From Kofleriaceae bacterium (lineage in GTDB: Bacteria > Myxococcota_A > Polyangia > Haliangiales > Haliangiaceae): a stretch of DNA of 64,000 bases. Positions 24,489 through 32,442 of the stretch are shown piece by piece. The stretch covers positions 1 to 64,000 of the forward strand of contig JAGPCY010000023.1 of the NCBI GenBank assembly GCA_018057825.1. The letters run 5' to 3'. Below the pieces are notes generated by a model. The model ran no database searches and was not told where the DNA came from. It saw only the letters and a program-made list of their open reading frames with translations. Every line of letters starts with the position of its first letter. Positions within the stretch are counted from its first letter, which is position 1. The position numbers and the translations under genes were made by a program.

Positions 24489-24611
24489 TTTCTTGGTGAA
24501 GCGACGTCGGGTCCTGCGTCGACCCGGCATGCGTTTCTTGGTGAAGCGACGTCGGGTCCTGCGTCGACCCGGCATGCGTTTCTTGGTGAAGCGACGTCGG
24601 GTCCTGCGTCG
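24489..24611 (+). repeat. 45-bp tandem repeat, about 2.7 copies
   Basis: Copies begin at 24489, 24534 and 24579. Each starts TTTCTTGGTGAAGCGACGTC and the first two are identical over 45 bases. The period is a multiple of three, so every frame gives a 15-residue repeat. Long frames run through on both strands but none has a start, a Shine-Dalgarno and a recognisable product. It lies about 50 bases before the cytochrome gene. Confidence 0.85.
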
Positions 24612-24658
24612 TCGTGGCCTGCGACGTCGGGTGCTGCTGCGTCGTCGCGGGGCGCGCT

Positions 24659-25327
24659 GTGACCCCGCGACGTCGACGCGTGATCGGCTTCGCGATCGGC
24701 GCCGCGGTGGCGGCCGTCGGCCTGGTGGTGCTCACCGCCGACGGCGCCGCGCACCTCCACGCCCGGGGGCCGATGAACACCGGTCACGGCGAGCTGGTGT
24801 GCCGCGATTGCCATGAGGCGGCGCCCGGCACCGTCCGCCAGCAGCTCCAGGCCAAGGTCGCCGGCTGGCTCGGGCGCCGCCCACCCCACGCGGACGTCGG
24901 CTACCGCGCCGTCGACAATCGCGCCTGTGCGGCCTGTCACGAGCGCGCCGACGATCGCCACCCGGTCGATCGGTTCCTCGAGCCGCGCTTCGCGGCGGCG
25001 CGGGCCGCGGTTGCGCCGCATCAGTGCACGAGCTGCCATCGCGAACACCGCGGCGCGCGGGTCACCGTCGCCGATCTCGGGTATTGCCGACACTGTCACG
25101 CTGACTTGACCCTGCCCGGCGATCCGCTCGAGGTGTCGCATGAGCGCCTGATCGCCGACGGTCGCTGGGACACCTGTCTGGGGTGTCATGACTTCCACGG
25201 CAACCACGCCTACCGAGCGCCCCGGGCCCTCGCGGACGCGGTCACGCCCGCGACGCTCCGCCGCTACGCGGCCGGCGCGCCCTCGCCTTTCGGCCCACCG
25301 CAGATCCCCTCTCGCCCGTCCCGCTGA
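24659..25327 (+). CDS. Membrane-anchored pentaheme cytochrome c
   Basis: A 222-residue protein with an uncleaved N-terminal anchor (RRRRVIGFAIGAAVAAVGLVVLTA) and five CxxCH heme sites: CRDCH, CAACH, CTSCH, CRHCH and CLGCH. Extra histidines (HADVGY, HPVDRF, HQC, HREH) could be the distal ligands. The spacing and anchor resemble small multiheme electron carriers of the NapC/NrfH or class III type, but the exact family is not clear. GTG 24659 is chosen because it starts directly at the basic anchor. The first of three genes that form a heme-based redox unit with the DUF3365 protein and a small b-type membrane protein. Confidence 0.85.
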   Translation: MTPRRRRVIGFAIGAAVAAVGLVVLTADGAAHLHARGPMNTGHGELVCRDCHEAAPGTVRQQLQAKVAGWLGRRPPHADVGYRAVDNRACAACHERADDRHPVDRFLEPRFAAARAAVAPHQCTSCHREHRGARVTVADLGYCRHCHADLTLPGDPLEVSHERLIADGRWDTCLGCHDFHGNHAYRAPRALADAVTPATLRRYAAGAPSPFGPPQIPSRPSR

Positions 25328-25343
25328 GCCCACCGGAGGATCC

Positions 25344-26315
25344 ATGGCTACCACCGCCCCGCCGCGCTCCGACGACGCCCCGGCCTCCCGCCGCAAGCCC
25401 ACCGAGACCGAAGAGCCGGTCGGCGAGACCCGGCGACGTCCCCCGACCGTCCGCCCGGTGTCGGCGCGCTGGCCGCGCCTGGCCTGGCCGCTGGGCCTGA
25501 CCGTGGTCGCCTCGGTGTACCTGTTCGCGACCGCGCCGCCGCCGCTGCCAGCGGCCGGCGCCGCCGAACCCGGCGCGACCATCGCGATCGAGCGGGTCTT
25601 CGAGCTGCTGAACGAGGAGAACCGGCTGGTCCGCGCGCTGTGGACCACCGAGATCGTCAGCCCCGGCCCGGCGGTCGGCCTGCGCTTCGACGAGGCCTGG
25701 CGCGATCCGGCGATCGAGGCGGGGCCGCTGCCGGCGTTGTTCCTGCGCGAGACCGCGCGCGAGCTCGAGCGCCGCGGCCTGGGCCTGGCGCTGTTCCTCG
25801 GCTCGGACTACCCGATCGCCGCCGCCAACCGCTTCGCCGGGGGGCAGGTCGATCGCCTGGCGGCGCTGCGCAGCGGCGCGGGCCCGCAGCACTTCTTTGA
25901 GCCCAGCCTGGGGCGCCACACCGCCATGTTCGCCGACCTGGCGGTCGCCGACGCCTGCGTGACCTGCCACAACGAGCACCCGACCAGCCCCAAGCGCGAC
26001 TGGCAGAAGGGCGACGTGATGGGCGCGACGACCTGGATGTACCCGCGGCCGAAGCTGTCGAGTGACGAGGCCCTGCGCCTGGTCGGGGCCTTGCGCGCCA
26101 GCATCCGGGTCGCCTACCAGCACTACCTCGACGAGGCCGCCACCTTCAAGGAGCCACCGGAGGTCGGGACGCGCTGGCCGCGCGAGGGCCGGTACCTGCC
26201 CTCGGCCGACGTGTTCATGGCCGAGCACGCGCGGCGAGCCGCGCCGACCCTCGAGGCGCTGGTGGCGGCGGGCGCCGAGCCGACCCCGTCGGACCCGGCG
26301 CGGGCCACGCCATGA
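25344..26315 (+). CDS. DUF3365 (Tll0287-like) heme sensor protein
   Basis: A 323-residue protein. A polar N-terminal tail of about 50 residues precedes one membrane helix (LAWPLGLTVVASVYLF). The periplasmic domain carries the DUF3365 signature, including a CVTCHNEHPTSPKRDWQKGDVMG block (CxxCH heme site). DUF3365/Tll0287 domains bind a c-type heme and usually serve as redox or gas sensors in front of kinases or cyclases; here the domain has no output domain. GGAGGA lies three bases before the ATG. The stop overlaps the next gene by four bases. Confidence 0.85.
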   Translation: MATTAPPRSDDAPASRRKPTETEEPVGETRRRPPTVRPVSARWPRLAWPLGLTVVASVYLFATAPPPLPAAGAAEPGATIAIERVFELLNEENRLVRALWTTEIVSPGPAVGLRFDEAWRDPAIEAGPLPALFLRETARELERRGLGLALFLGSDYPIAAANRFAGGQVDRLAALRSGAGPQHFFEPSLGRHTAMFADLAVADACVTCHNEHPTSPKRDWQKGDVMGATTWMYPRPKLSSDEALRLVGALRASIRVAYQHYLDEAATFKEPPEVGTRWPREGRYLPSADVFMAEHARRAAPTLEALVAAGAEPTPSDPARATP

Positions 26316-26797
26316 GCAAGGTCAGCGACGACGGCATCGGCTGGAGCCGGATCGGCCTCGCGGCGCTCGTGTGCTACGCCGCGATCGCGATCACCGGCTG
26401 GGCGCCGCTGGCCGGGCTCCAGTCCGTCGAGGCCTTCGCGATCGCCACCGGCCTTCTGTGCGCCGCCGTCCTCGCCCTCGAGTTCCGGCTGTCCGCGGCG
26501 CGCATGGAGAAGCGCCCCGTCGGGCCCGACGCCATCCGCAGCCATCGCATCCTCGGCGCGCTGATCCCCGTCGCGCTCCTCATCCACGCCCCCGGCATCG
26601 GCTACGGCTACATCCCGGTCCTCGTCGCCGTCCTCGTCGTCGTCGTCTCGCTCGGCCTCGCCGCCCGCGGCGCCCGCGCCCTCCACCGCCGCGTGCGCTG
26701 GCTCTACGACGCCTGGTTCGTCACGCACATCGCCGCCTCCATCCTCCTCGTCGTCCTCGTCGCCTACCACGCCGTCATCGCCATCGCCTACGAGTAG
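26312..26797 (+). CDS. Four-helix membrane protein, likely b-type cytochrome
   Basis: A 161-residue integral membrane protein with four or five helices. Histidines sit within or at the end of helices (SHRILGALIPVALLIHAPG and WFVTHIAASILLVVLVAYH), in the paired spacing typical of diheme b-type membrane cytochromes. Coupled by ATGA to the DUF3365 gene. It could carry electrons across the membrane to or from the pentaheme protein. Heme binding is inferred from histidine placement only. Confidence 0.68.
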   Translation: MSKVSDDGIGWSRIGLAALVCYAAIAITGWAPLAGLQSVEAFAIATGLLCAAVLALEFRLSAARMEKRPVGPDAIRSHRILGALIPVALLIHAPGIGYGYIPVLVAVLVVVVSLGLAARGARALHRRVRWLYDAWFVTHIAASILLVVLVAYHAVIAIAYE

Positions 26798-26834
26798 CCC
26801 ACCCGGTGCTCGTATCGGTGCTCGTATCGAGCGG

Positions 26835-29279
26835 CTAGGCGCTCCCCGCACCTGAAGCCAACCAGGCGCGCAGGTGGTCCGGGAACGGCAGCTTCATGGC
26901 GTCGGCCAGCGCGCTCGCTCGCTCCAGGCACGAGCGCGCTTCAACCAGATCGGCAGGTCGACCTCGTCGCACGAGCAGGGTGCCGAGGTTCGCCAGGCCG
27001 ATCATGAGCTCGCGCCCCCCCAGTCGCTCGAAGACCGGCAGATGGTCCTCGCGCAGGATGTGCTGGGCTTCGTCGACGTCGCCCCTTCGCGCCAGGAGGT
27101 TGGCGACCTTTCCCAGCGTGACCGCGCGCGACCGGACGTCCCCCAGCTGCTCGTACACCGGCAGTTCTTCCTCACGCCGGATGCGTAGGGCTTCGTCGAG
27201 GTCGCCCCGGACCGCCAGGATGTCGGCGACCTGCCCCAGCGTGACTGCGCGCTCCCGGACGTCCCCCAGCCGCTCGTACACCGGCAACTGGTCCTCGCGC
27301 CGGATGCGCAGGGCTTCGTCGAGGTCGCCCCGGGCCGCCAGGATGTTGGCGACCTTCCCCAGCGTGACCGCGCGCGACCGGACGTCCCCCAGCCGCTCGA
27401 AGACGGGGAGCAGGTTCTCGCGCAGGATGCGCAGAGCCTTTTCGAGGTCGCCCCGTTCCGTCAGGATGTCGGCGACCCTCCCCAGCGTGACCGCGCGCTC
27501 CCGCACGTCCCCCAGCCGCTCGTACACGGGCAACTGGTCCTCGCGCCGGATGCGCAGGGCTTCGTCGAGGTCGCCCCGGGCCGCGAGGATGTCGGCGACC
27601 TTCCCCAGCGTGACCGCGCGCGACCGGACGTCCGCCAGCCGCTCGAAGACGGGGAGCAGGTCCTCGCGCAGGATGCGCAGGGCTTCGTCGAGGTCGCCGC
27701 GGGCCGCCAGGATGTCGGCGACCTTCCCCAGCGTGACCGCGCGCGCCCGGACGTCCCCCAGGTGCTCGAAGACCGGCAGTTCTTCCTCGCGCCGGATGCG
27801 CAGGGCTTCGTCGAGGTCGCCGCGGGCCGCCAGGATGTCGGCGACCTTCCCCAGCGTGACTGCGCGCGCCCGGACGTCCCCCACGTGCTCGAAGACCGGC
27901 AGTTCTTCCTCGCGCCGGATGCGCAGGGCTTCGTCGAGGTCGCCGCGGGTCGCCAGGATGTCGGCGACATGCCCCAGCGTGACCGCGCGCGCCCGGACGT
28001 CCCCCAGCCGCTCGAAGACCGGCAGTTCTTCCTCGCGCCGGATGCGCAGGGCCTCGTCGAGGTCGCCCCGGTTCGCCAGGAGGTCGGCGATCTTCCCTAG
28101 CGTGACCGCGCGCGACCGGACGTCCCCCAGCCGCTCGAAGACTGGGAGCACGTCCTCGCGCCGGATGCGCAGGGCTTCGTCGAGGTCGCCGCGGGTCGCC
28201 AGGATGTCGGCGACCTTCCCCAGCGTGACCGCGCGCGACCGGACGTCCCCGAGGTGCTCGTAGACCGGCAGTTCTTCCTCGCGCCGGATGCGCAAGGCTT
28301 CGTCGAGGTCGCCCCGGTCCGCCAGGAGGTCGGCGATCTTCCCCAGCGTGACCGCGCGCGACCGGAGGTCGCCCAGCCGCTCGAAGGTCGCCCGCGCCTG
28401 ACCCAACAGCCTCTGCGCGGCGTCCCATTCGCCCCGGGTCACCAAGATCGAGGCCAGCTCGACCCGCGCCTCGGCGACCTCTCCTTCGTTGCCGAGCGCC
28501 TCGGCGCTAGGAATCCACTCATCGCTGATGACGCGCTCGGCGGCCGTGAGCTCGCCGCGCTGCTGTAACGCCCTCGCGAGGCGCCCCAGCAAGCTCAACC
28601 GCGCCCGCGCGGCGTGGGGCCCCTCGGCGCCACCGAGCTCCTCCAGCTCGGCGCGCACCGCCGACGGCTCATCCCCGGCGAGGACCCAGGGGGCGAGCGC
28701 GACCTCAACGCCCTCGACGCCGGGCATCGCCGGCGCCTCGCCGAGCGCGACATCGACGCTTCGCACCGACCACAGATCGGGCGCCAGAAACGGCAAGCTG
28801 CGCGCGAGCGCTGGCCCGAGAAGCAACACCAGCGGGACCGGCGCCGCCGCCGCCACCTGGTTGCGGCGCTCGTTCAGGCGCTGCACGAACCACTCCCAGG
28901 CCGGCAGGTCCACCGTCCGGACGGCGCTGGCGTCGAGGAACCGGACCACGCTTGTGCCGGGTGGCGTGGTCAACACGCCCAGGAGGGCCCCGGCCAGCTC
29001 CGGACCGTCCACCACCGCGCCGTCGGGCCCGAGCTGCACGGCGATGCGCTCGAACGCGGCCCCGCGGTCGCTGCGCCCAGCCTCGACGCTCAACCAGGCC
29101 AGGAGCGCGCGCGCCACCCGCGGCGTCGCGCAGGCCACCAGGTGCAGCTCGAAGCCCTCCCCCAGAGCCAGCGCGTCGCGCAGGCGCATGGCGCCCGGCT
29201 GCGACGGCAGCGCCAGCATGAGGCCATCGAGCGCCGGCTCGGCGCTGGGGCTCACCGGTTCGCGCGCGATCGCGATCAC
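26835..29279 (-). CDS. Repeat-rich TPR protein, partner of the P-loop ATPase
   Basis: An 814-residue protein. Residues 1 to about 210 form an unrecognised alpha/beta domain (ELHLVACATPRVARALLAWLS, VPLVLLLGPALARSLPFLAP). Residues about 220-300 are ordinary TPR helices. Residues about 295-735 are eleven 40-residue repeats with consensus LGDVRSRAVTLGKVADIL / ARGDLDEALRIRREEELPV, then a final TPR and a short tail. Repeats differ at few positions, mostly charged ones. The start codon overlaps the stop of the P-loop ATPase gene by four bases, so the two are made together. The layout (ATPase with separate repeat protein) recalls split STAND-type sensor systems; this is an inference. Confidence 0.8.
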   Translation of the reverse strand: MIAIAREPVSPSAEPALDGLMLALPSQPGAMRLRDALALGEGFELHLVACATPRVARALLAWLSVEAGRSDRGAAFERIAVQLGPDGAVVDGPELAGALLGVLTTPPGTSVVRFLDASAVRTVDLPAWEWFVQRLNERRNQVAAAAPVPLVLLLGPALARSLPFLAPDLWSVRSVDVALGEAPAMPGVEGVEVALAPWVLAGDEPSAVRAELEELGGAEGPHAARARLSLLGRLARALQQRGELTAAERVISDEWIPSAEALGNEGEVAEARVELASILVTRGEWDAAQRLLGQARATFERLGDLRSRAVTLGKIADLLADRGDLDEALRIRREEELPVYEHLGDVRSRAVTLGKVADILATRGDLDEALRIRREDVLPVFERLGDVRSRAVTLGKIADLLANRGDLDEALRIRREEELPVFERLGDVRARAVTLGHVADILATRGDLDEALRIRREEELPVFEHVGDVRARAVTLGKVADILAARGDLDEALRIRREEELPVFEHLGDVRARAVTLGKVADILAARGDLDEALRILREDLLPVFERLADVRSRAVTLGKVADILAARGDLDEALRIRREDQLPVYERLGDVRERAVTLGRVADILTERGDLEKALRILRENLLPVFERLGDVRSRAVTLGKVANILAARGDLDEALRIRREDQLPVYERLGDVRERAVTLGQVADILAVRGDLDEALRIRREEELPVYEQLGDVRSRAVTLGKVANLLARRGDVDEAQHILREDHLPVFERLGGRELMIGLANLGTLLVRRGRPADLVEARSCLERASALADAMKLPFPDHLRAWLASGAGSA
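27100..28400 (-). repeat. Eleven 120-bp in-gene repeats
   Basis: Near-identical 120-bp units follow each other without a gap inside the TPR gene. Anchors such as CAGCGTGACCGCGCGC recur exactly every 120 bases. The low divergence at synonymous positions points to recent expansion or ongoing gene conversion between units. Confidence 0.93.
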
Positions 29280-30613
29280 GGCGCGCTGATCGCGCCACGC
29301 TTGAGCTGCTGGATCGCCGCGGCGACGCCGGGGATCTCCTTGACGGCGGGATGTAGATCGAACCAGTCGCGGTCGTTCAGATACCGGAGGATGGCGTTAT
29401 TCGACAGCATGGCGTCGGCGATCTTGCGGTGCTCGTCATCGTCGAGGGTCAGCTCTTGCTCGACGGCGACCCGGGCCAGCCACAGGTAGGCGGTGGCCGG
29501 GATCATCCGGCGGTACTGATCGCCGACCTCGTTGAGCACCCGCGCGAAGGCGCTGCCCGACAGCGGCAAGGCCTCCGCGCCGAGCGCCGACTGCAGGAGC
29601 CTCACCAGCTCCCGCGGGTAGCCGCCGGACCACTCGATGAGCTGCTTCATGCGCGGCTCGAGCCCATCGCCGAACACCTCGCGGAGCGCGTCGACCGGCA
29701 CCCGCTTGAGCACGATGTCGTAAGCGGCCTCGACGCCCGGCTCGAACGGCGTGCCGTCGCGATGCGCCAGCTTGATCATCGGCATGAAGTGGACCTGCTC
29801 GAAGCGTCGGCGGGCGATGAGCGCGGTCGGGATCGTGTAGAAGGCGTGGACCGGCAGGCGCAGGTAGGGCGCCCCACTGGCGAACACCTGCTCGGCGCTC
29901 TGGAGCACCAGCTCCCAGTTGGTGCTGACCCCGCGGAGCTTCTCGAGGGAGTCGAAGATCACCACCAGCCCGGCCCGCCCTGCGCGCTCGGCCCGCGCCT
30001 GCATCAAGAGCAGCTCGTCGCGGGCTTCTTCGAGGAACCGCGACAGATGGGCGCCGACAGCGGCGCGCACCTGGGCGCGCAGCGACGGACGGGTCTTCAG
30101 CTCAAGCACCAGCCGCGCCGGGTCGGCGACGGTCAGGTGGGCCTGGGTCAGGGTCACGTCGGTCTTGGTGATCCAGTTCCAGAACCGGGTCAGGTAGCCC
30201 TCGCGCATGCTGTCGCCGGTCGGCTTGCCCTCCGTGGCCAGGAGCGCCGCGTCGGTCGCGGACAGGATCGCGAAGATGATGTCGGGGATGTCGATCGGGT
30301 TGGCGAGATCCAGGCTCTCCTCCGCGTCGATCACCACCGGCAGGAGGTTGGCGCCGTCCGGGCGGGCGAGCTGAGCGGCCAGGCGCCGCAGCTCCGTCGA
30401 CTTGCCCGAGCCCGGCAACCCGGTGACCAGCTCGCACACCGGTTCGTTCGAGAGTTCCACCCGCCGCGCCAGCTTGCCGACCCAGTTCTCGCCTCGGACG
30501 CGGTGGTCCGCATCGCCCCGCTCATCGACCTCGACGTAGCGCGGGTCATCGGGCATGAGCGCCTCCATCGGCTTGCACCGGTTGTAGAGGTACCTTCGGC
30601 GCTCGAGATCCAT
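29276..30613 (-). CDS. P-loop ATPase of the ATPase-TPR pair
   Basis: A 445-residue ATPase. After the N-terminal block YLYNRCKPMEALMPDDPRYV comes Walker A GLPGSGKST (about residue 65), then a long central insertion, and Walker B AGLVVIFDSLEKLRG (about 225), then RFEQVHFMPMIKL and WSGGYPRELVRLLQ, the last resembling the arginine and winged-helix segment of STAND/ORC-type ATPases. The C terminus is helical. The ATG at 30613 has no Shine-Dalgarno, but TATGCT lies nine bases upstream. A defence or signalling role is possible but not shown. Confidence 0.78.
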   Translation of the reverse strand: MDLERRRYLYNRCKPMEALMPDDPRYVEVDERGDADHRVRGENWVGKLARRVELSNEPVCELVTGLPGSGKSTELRRLAAQLARPDGANLLPVVIDAEESLDLANPIDIPDIIFAILSATDAALLATEGKPTGDSMREGYLTRFWNWITKTDVTLTQAHLTVADPARLVLELKTRPSLRAQVRAAVGAHLSRFLEEARDELLLMQARAERAGRAGLVVIFDSLEKLRGVSTNWELVLQSAEQVFASGAPYLRLPVHAFYTIPTALIARRRFEQVHFMPMIKLAHRDGTPFEPGVEAAYDIVLKRVPVDALREVFGDGLEPRMKQLIEWSGGYPRELVRLLQSALGAEALPLSGSAFARVLNEVGDQYRRMIPATAYLWLARVAVEQELTLDDDEHRKIADAMLSNNAILRYLNDRDWFDLHPAVKEIPGVAAAIQQLKRGAISAP

Positions 30614-30622
30614 GCGGCGCGC

Positions 30623-30628
30623 AGCATA
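30623..30628 (-). promoter_or_regulatory. Putative -10 of a near-leaderless promoter
   Basis: TATGCT on the minus strand ends nine bases before the ATG at 30613. There is no clear -35. Confidence 0.35.
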
Positions 30629-30742
30629 GCAGCCCACGCCACGAGGCGCGCCACCGTGCGCGGTCCCAACGTCGCGGGACGCTCCCGACCCTCGACAGCG
30701 GGGGCAGGCATCGTCGGCCGGCTCGGTCGGCAGGGCAGCAGC

Positions 30743-30980
30743 CTCGACAAGGTCGAGGTGATCATCGCCGCCAACCCCGAGGCGTGGGCCCACTGCCACA
30801 CCGAGTACCGCCGCCTCCGCGAGTCCTGGACCGTGGTTCCGTTCAAGGAGATCCGTTGGCTCGCGGCGCGGCCACCCATACGATCGTGAGCTACGACCAC
30901 GTCATCATCGACCCCGAGCGCGTCGTCACGTACGACATCGCCCACGTCCCCATCGACAGCGGCCAGCTCGACCTCGCGGC
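30743..30980 (+). pseudogene. Relic of an Rrp8-like methyltransferase domain
   Basis: Two short reading frames. The first (to the stop at 30887) reads NPEAWAHCHTEYRRLRESW followed by VVPFKEIRWLAARP. The second, in another frame from about 30892, reads YDHVIIDPERVVTYDIAHVP and then SGQLDLA. From memory these match the start and middle of an Rrp8-like methyltransferase domain that is attached to some helicase proteins. The SAM-binding glycine motif between them is deleted, and the frame decays after 30980. A dead remnant of a larger mobile or defence-type gene is the best reading. Confidence 0.5.
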
Positions 30981-31059
30981 GGGCTCCCGACGTCGTCTCG
31001 CTCTTCGGTGGGGCGGGGGGCGTGAGCGCACGCGTTCTCACGCGTGCCGCGGCGAGCAG

Positions 31060-31356
31060 CTACTCGATGTTCACGACGTACTCAGTGGTCTTGGCTGTCT
31101 TGATGCGCACCTTGGCGTATCCAACCATCGTAAAATTGCGCTTGTTCTTGAATCTCCCACTGCCGGTTCGAATCCCAACGGCGTTGTAGACTCTGTAGTC
31201 CGCGTAGGCATCTGTTCCGGCCAGGTTGATCGTAATCGTTCTATACAGGCCGACGAAGGTCTCGGCGGTTGTCCATGTGCCAGCTCTAGCGATGGGCATT
31301 CTCAGATCCTTCATCGAAGGTGTGCGCCAGAGGTCGCCCGTTCGTGGCTCCTGCAC
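31060..31356 (-). CDS. Small hypothetical protein, low GC
   Basis: A 98-residue ORF whose codon and base use are clearly poorer in GC than all surrounding genes. The product is beta-rich and basic (GLYRTITINLAGTDAYADYRVYNAVGIRTGSGRFKNKRNF). No family is recognised and there is no signal peptide. Possible starts are GTG 31356, ATG 31314 and ATG 31299; none has a good Shine-Dalgarno. It is probably acquired DNA. It may be a fragment. Confidence 0.4.
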   Translation of the reverse strand: MQEPRTGDLWRTPSMKDLRMPIARAGTWTTAETFVGLYRTITINLAGTDAYADYRVYNAVGIRTGSGRFKNKRNFTMVGYAKVRIKTAKTTEYVVNIE

Positions 31357-31439
31357 GGGGAGGCCTGAGCATCGACCGACTGAGGCTATCCTCAGGATCG
31401 GGCGGCGACAATCATCCGAAATGGGTGGCCATCTTTCGT

Positions 31440-32412
31440 TGGAATGCGTCCATGCGTCCGGGGGAGGGGCAGCCCGAGGTCACCCCACCACCGCGCTGAA
31501 GCCGACAGCAGTTGAACGCCGGCGCTCACGCACCACCACTGCCGGTGACACCGACGGCGGCGCTCACGCGATCCGGACGTTACGGAGGCGGGGGCCCAGC
31601 GACGTTTGCACGCCCCAGCCCCGCAGATCGCACGCGCTACTCTCCCGAAAGGCTGGCGGGACCACCGCCGGACGCTACAGGGGGGGCCCATCGACCCCTG
31701 GGGCGAGGGTCTGCCAGAGGTCACCCCACCACTGCGCTGAAGCAGACAGCGGCTGAACGCCGGGGCTCACGCACCACCACCGCCGGTCACACCGACGGCG
31801 GCGCTCCCGCGATCCGGACGTTGCGGGAGGGGGGCCTAGCGACCTTCACACGCTCCCCCTCTGCGCCAGATCGCACGCGCAACCTCACGCGCCTCGCGCA
31901 CGGCACCAGTCCCCGCGCCAGGTCGGAACGTTTTGGGAGGGGGCCCCAGCGACCCCTGGGGCGAGGGTCTGCCCGAGGTCACCCCACCACTGCGCTCTAG
32001 CAGACAGCGGCTGAACGCCGGGGCTCACGCACCACCACCGCCGGTGACACCGACGGCGGCGCTCCCGCGATCCGGACGTTACGGGAGGGGGGCCCCAGCG
32101 ACCTTCGCACGCTCCGGCTCCGCGCGGTCACCGCACACCGCGCTGAAGCAGACAGCGGCTGAACGCCGGGGCTCACGCACCACCACCTCGCGCGCCGCGG
32201 GTACGGCACCAGTCCCCGCGTCAGGTCGGAACGTTTTGGGAGGGGGCCCCAGCGACCCCTGGGGCGAGGGTCTGCCCGAGGTCTCCCCACCACTGCGCTG
32301 AAGCAGACAGCGGCTGAACGTCGGCGCTCACGCACCACCACCGCCGGTGACACCGACGGCGGCGCTCCCGCGATCCGGACGTTACGGGAGGGGGGCCCCA
32401 GCGAATGCTGGG
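31440..32412. repeat. Dispersed hairpin repeat, cluster 1 (five copies)
   Basis: Five copies of a unit of about 150-260 bases, anchored by GCGCTGAAGCAGACAGCGGC at about 31494, 31731, 31988, 32139 and 32292. Each continues with CTCACGCACCACCAC, an imperfect hairpin around GCCGGTGACACCGACGGC, then GCGATCCGGACGTTACGGGA and a G-rich/C-rich hairpin. Some copies are truncated. ORFs through the region are composition artefacts. No transposase or terminal repeats are seen. Three related copies lie at 38326-38826. Confidence 0.88.
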
Positions 32413-32439
32413 GGGAGGGTTTTTGCGAAAAACCCTCCC
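32413..32439. terminator. Perfect 12-bp hairpin behind ssb
   Basis: GGGAGGGTTTTT and AAAAACCCTCCC flank the loop GCG. It lies three bases beyond the stop codon of ssb (minus strand) and forms the last part of the dispersed repeat. There is no T tract after the stem, but the stem itself ends in five A/U pairs. It should work in both directions. Confidence 0.75.
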
Positions 32440-32442
32440 AGA

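Larger units (their letters stand above)
24192..24658. other. Intergenic region with lower GC
   Basis: No convincing gene. From about 24340 to 24480 the GC content drops visibly. It holds an inverted repeat (24395-24411) and a 45-bp tandem repeat (24489-24611). It should contain the promoters of the split kinase (minus strand) and of the cytochrome operon (plus strand), but I cannot place them with confidence. Confidence 0.6.

Noticed and set aside
24406-24816. Arg-rich ORF through the 45-bp repeat
   Set aside because: Product is repeats of FLVKRRRVLRRPGMR followed by random basic sequence overlapping the cytochrome gene in the wrong frame. No ribosome binding site.
27100-28400. CRISPR-like regular repeats
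   Set aside because: The 120-base units are contiguous, without unique spacers, and read as a continuous TPR protein. The 45-bp repeat at 24489 also lacks spacers. No cas gene is present.
31440-32412. Insertion sequence or transposon
   Set aside because: Repeated modules are present, but there is no transposase ORF, no terminal inverted repeat pair around a cluster and no clear target duplication.
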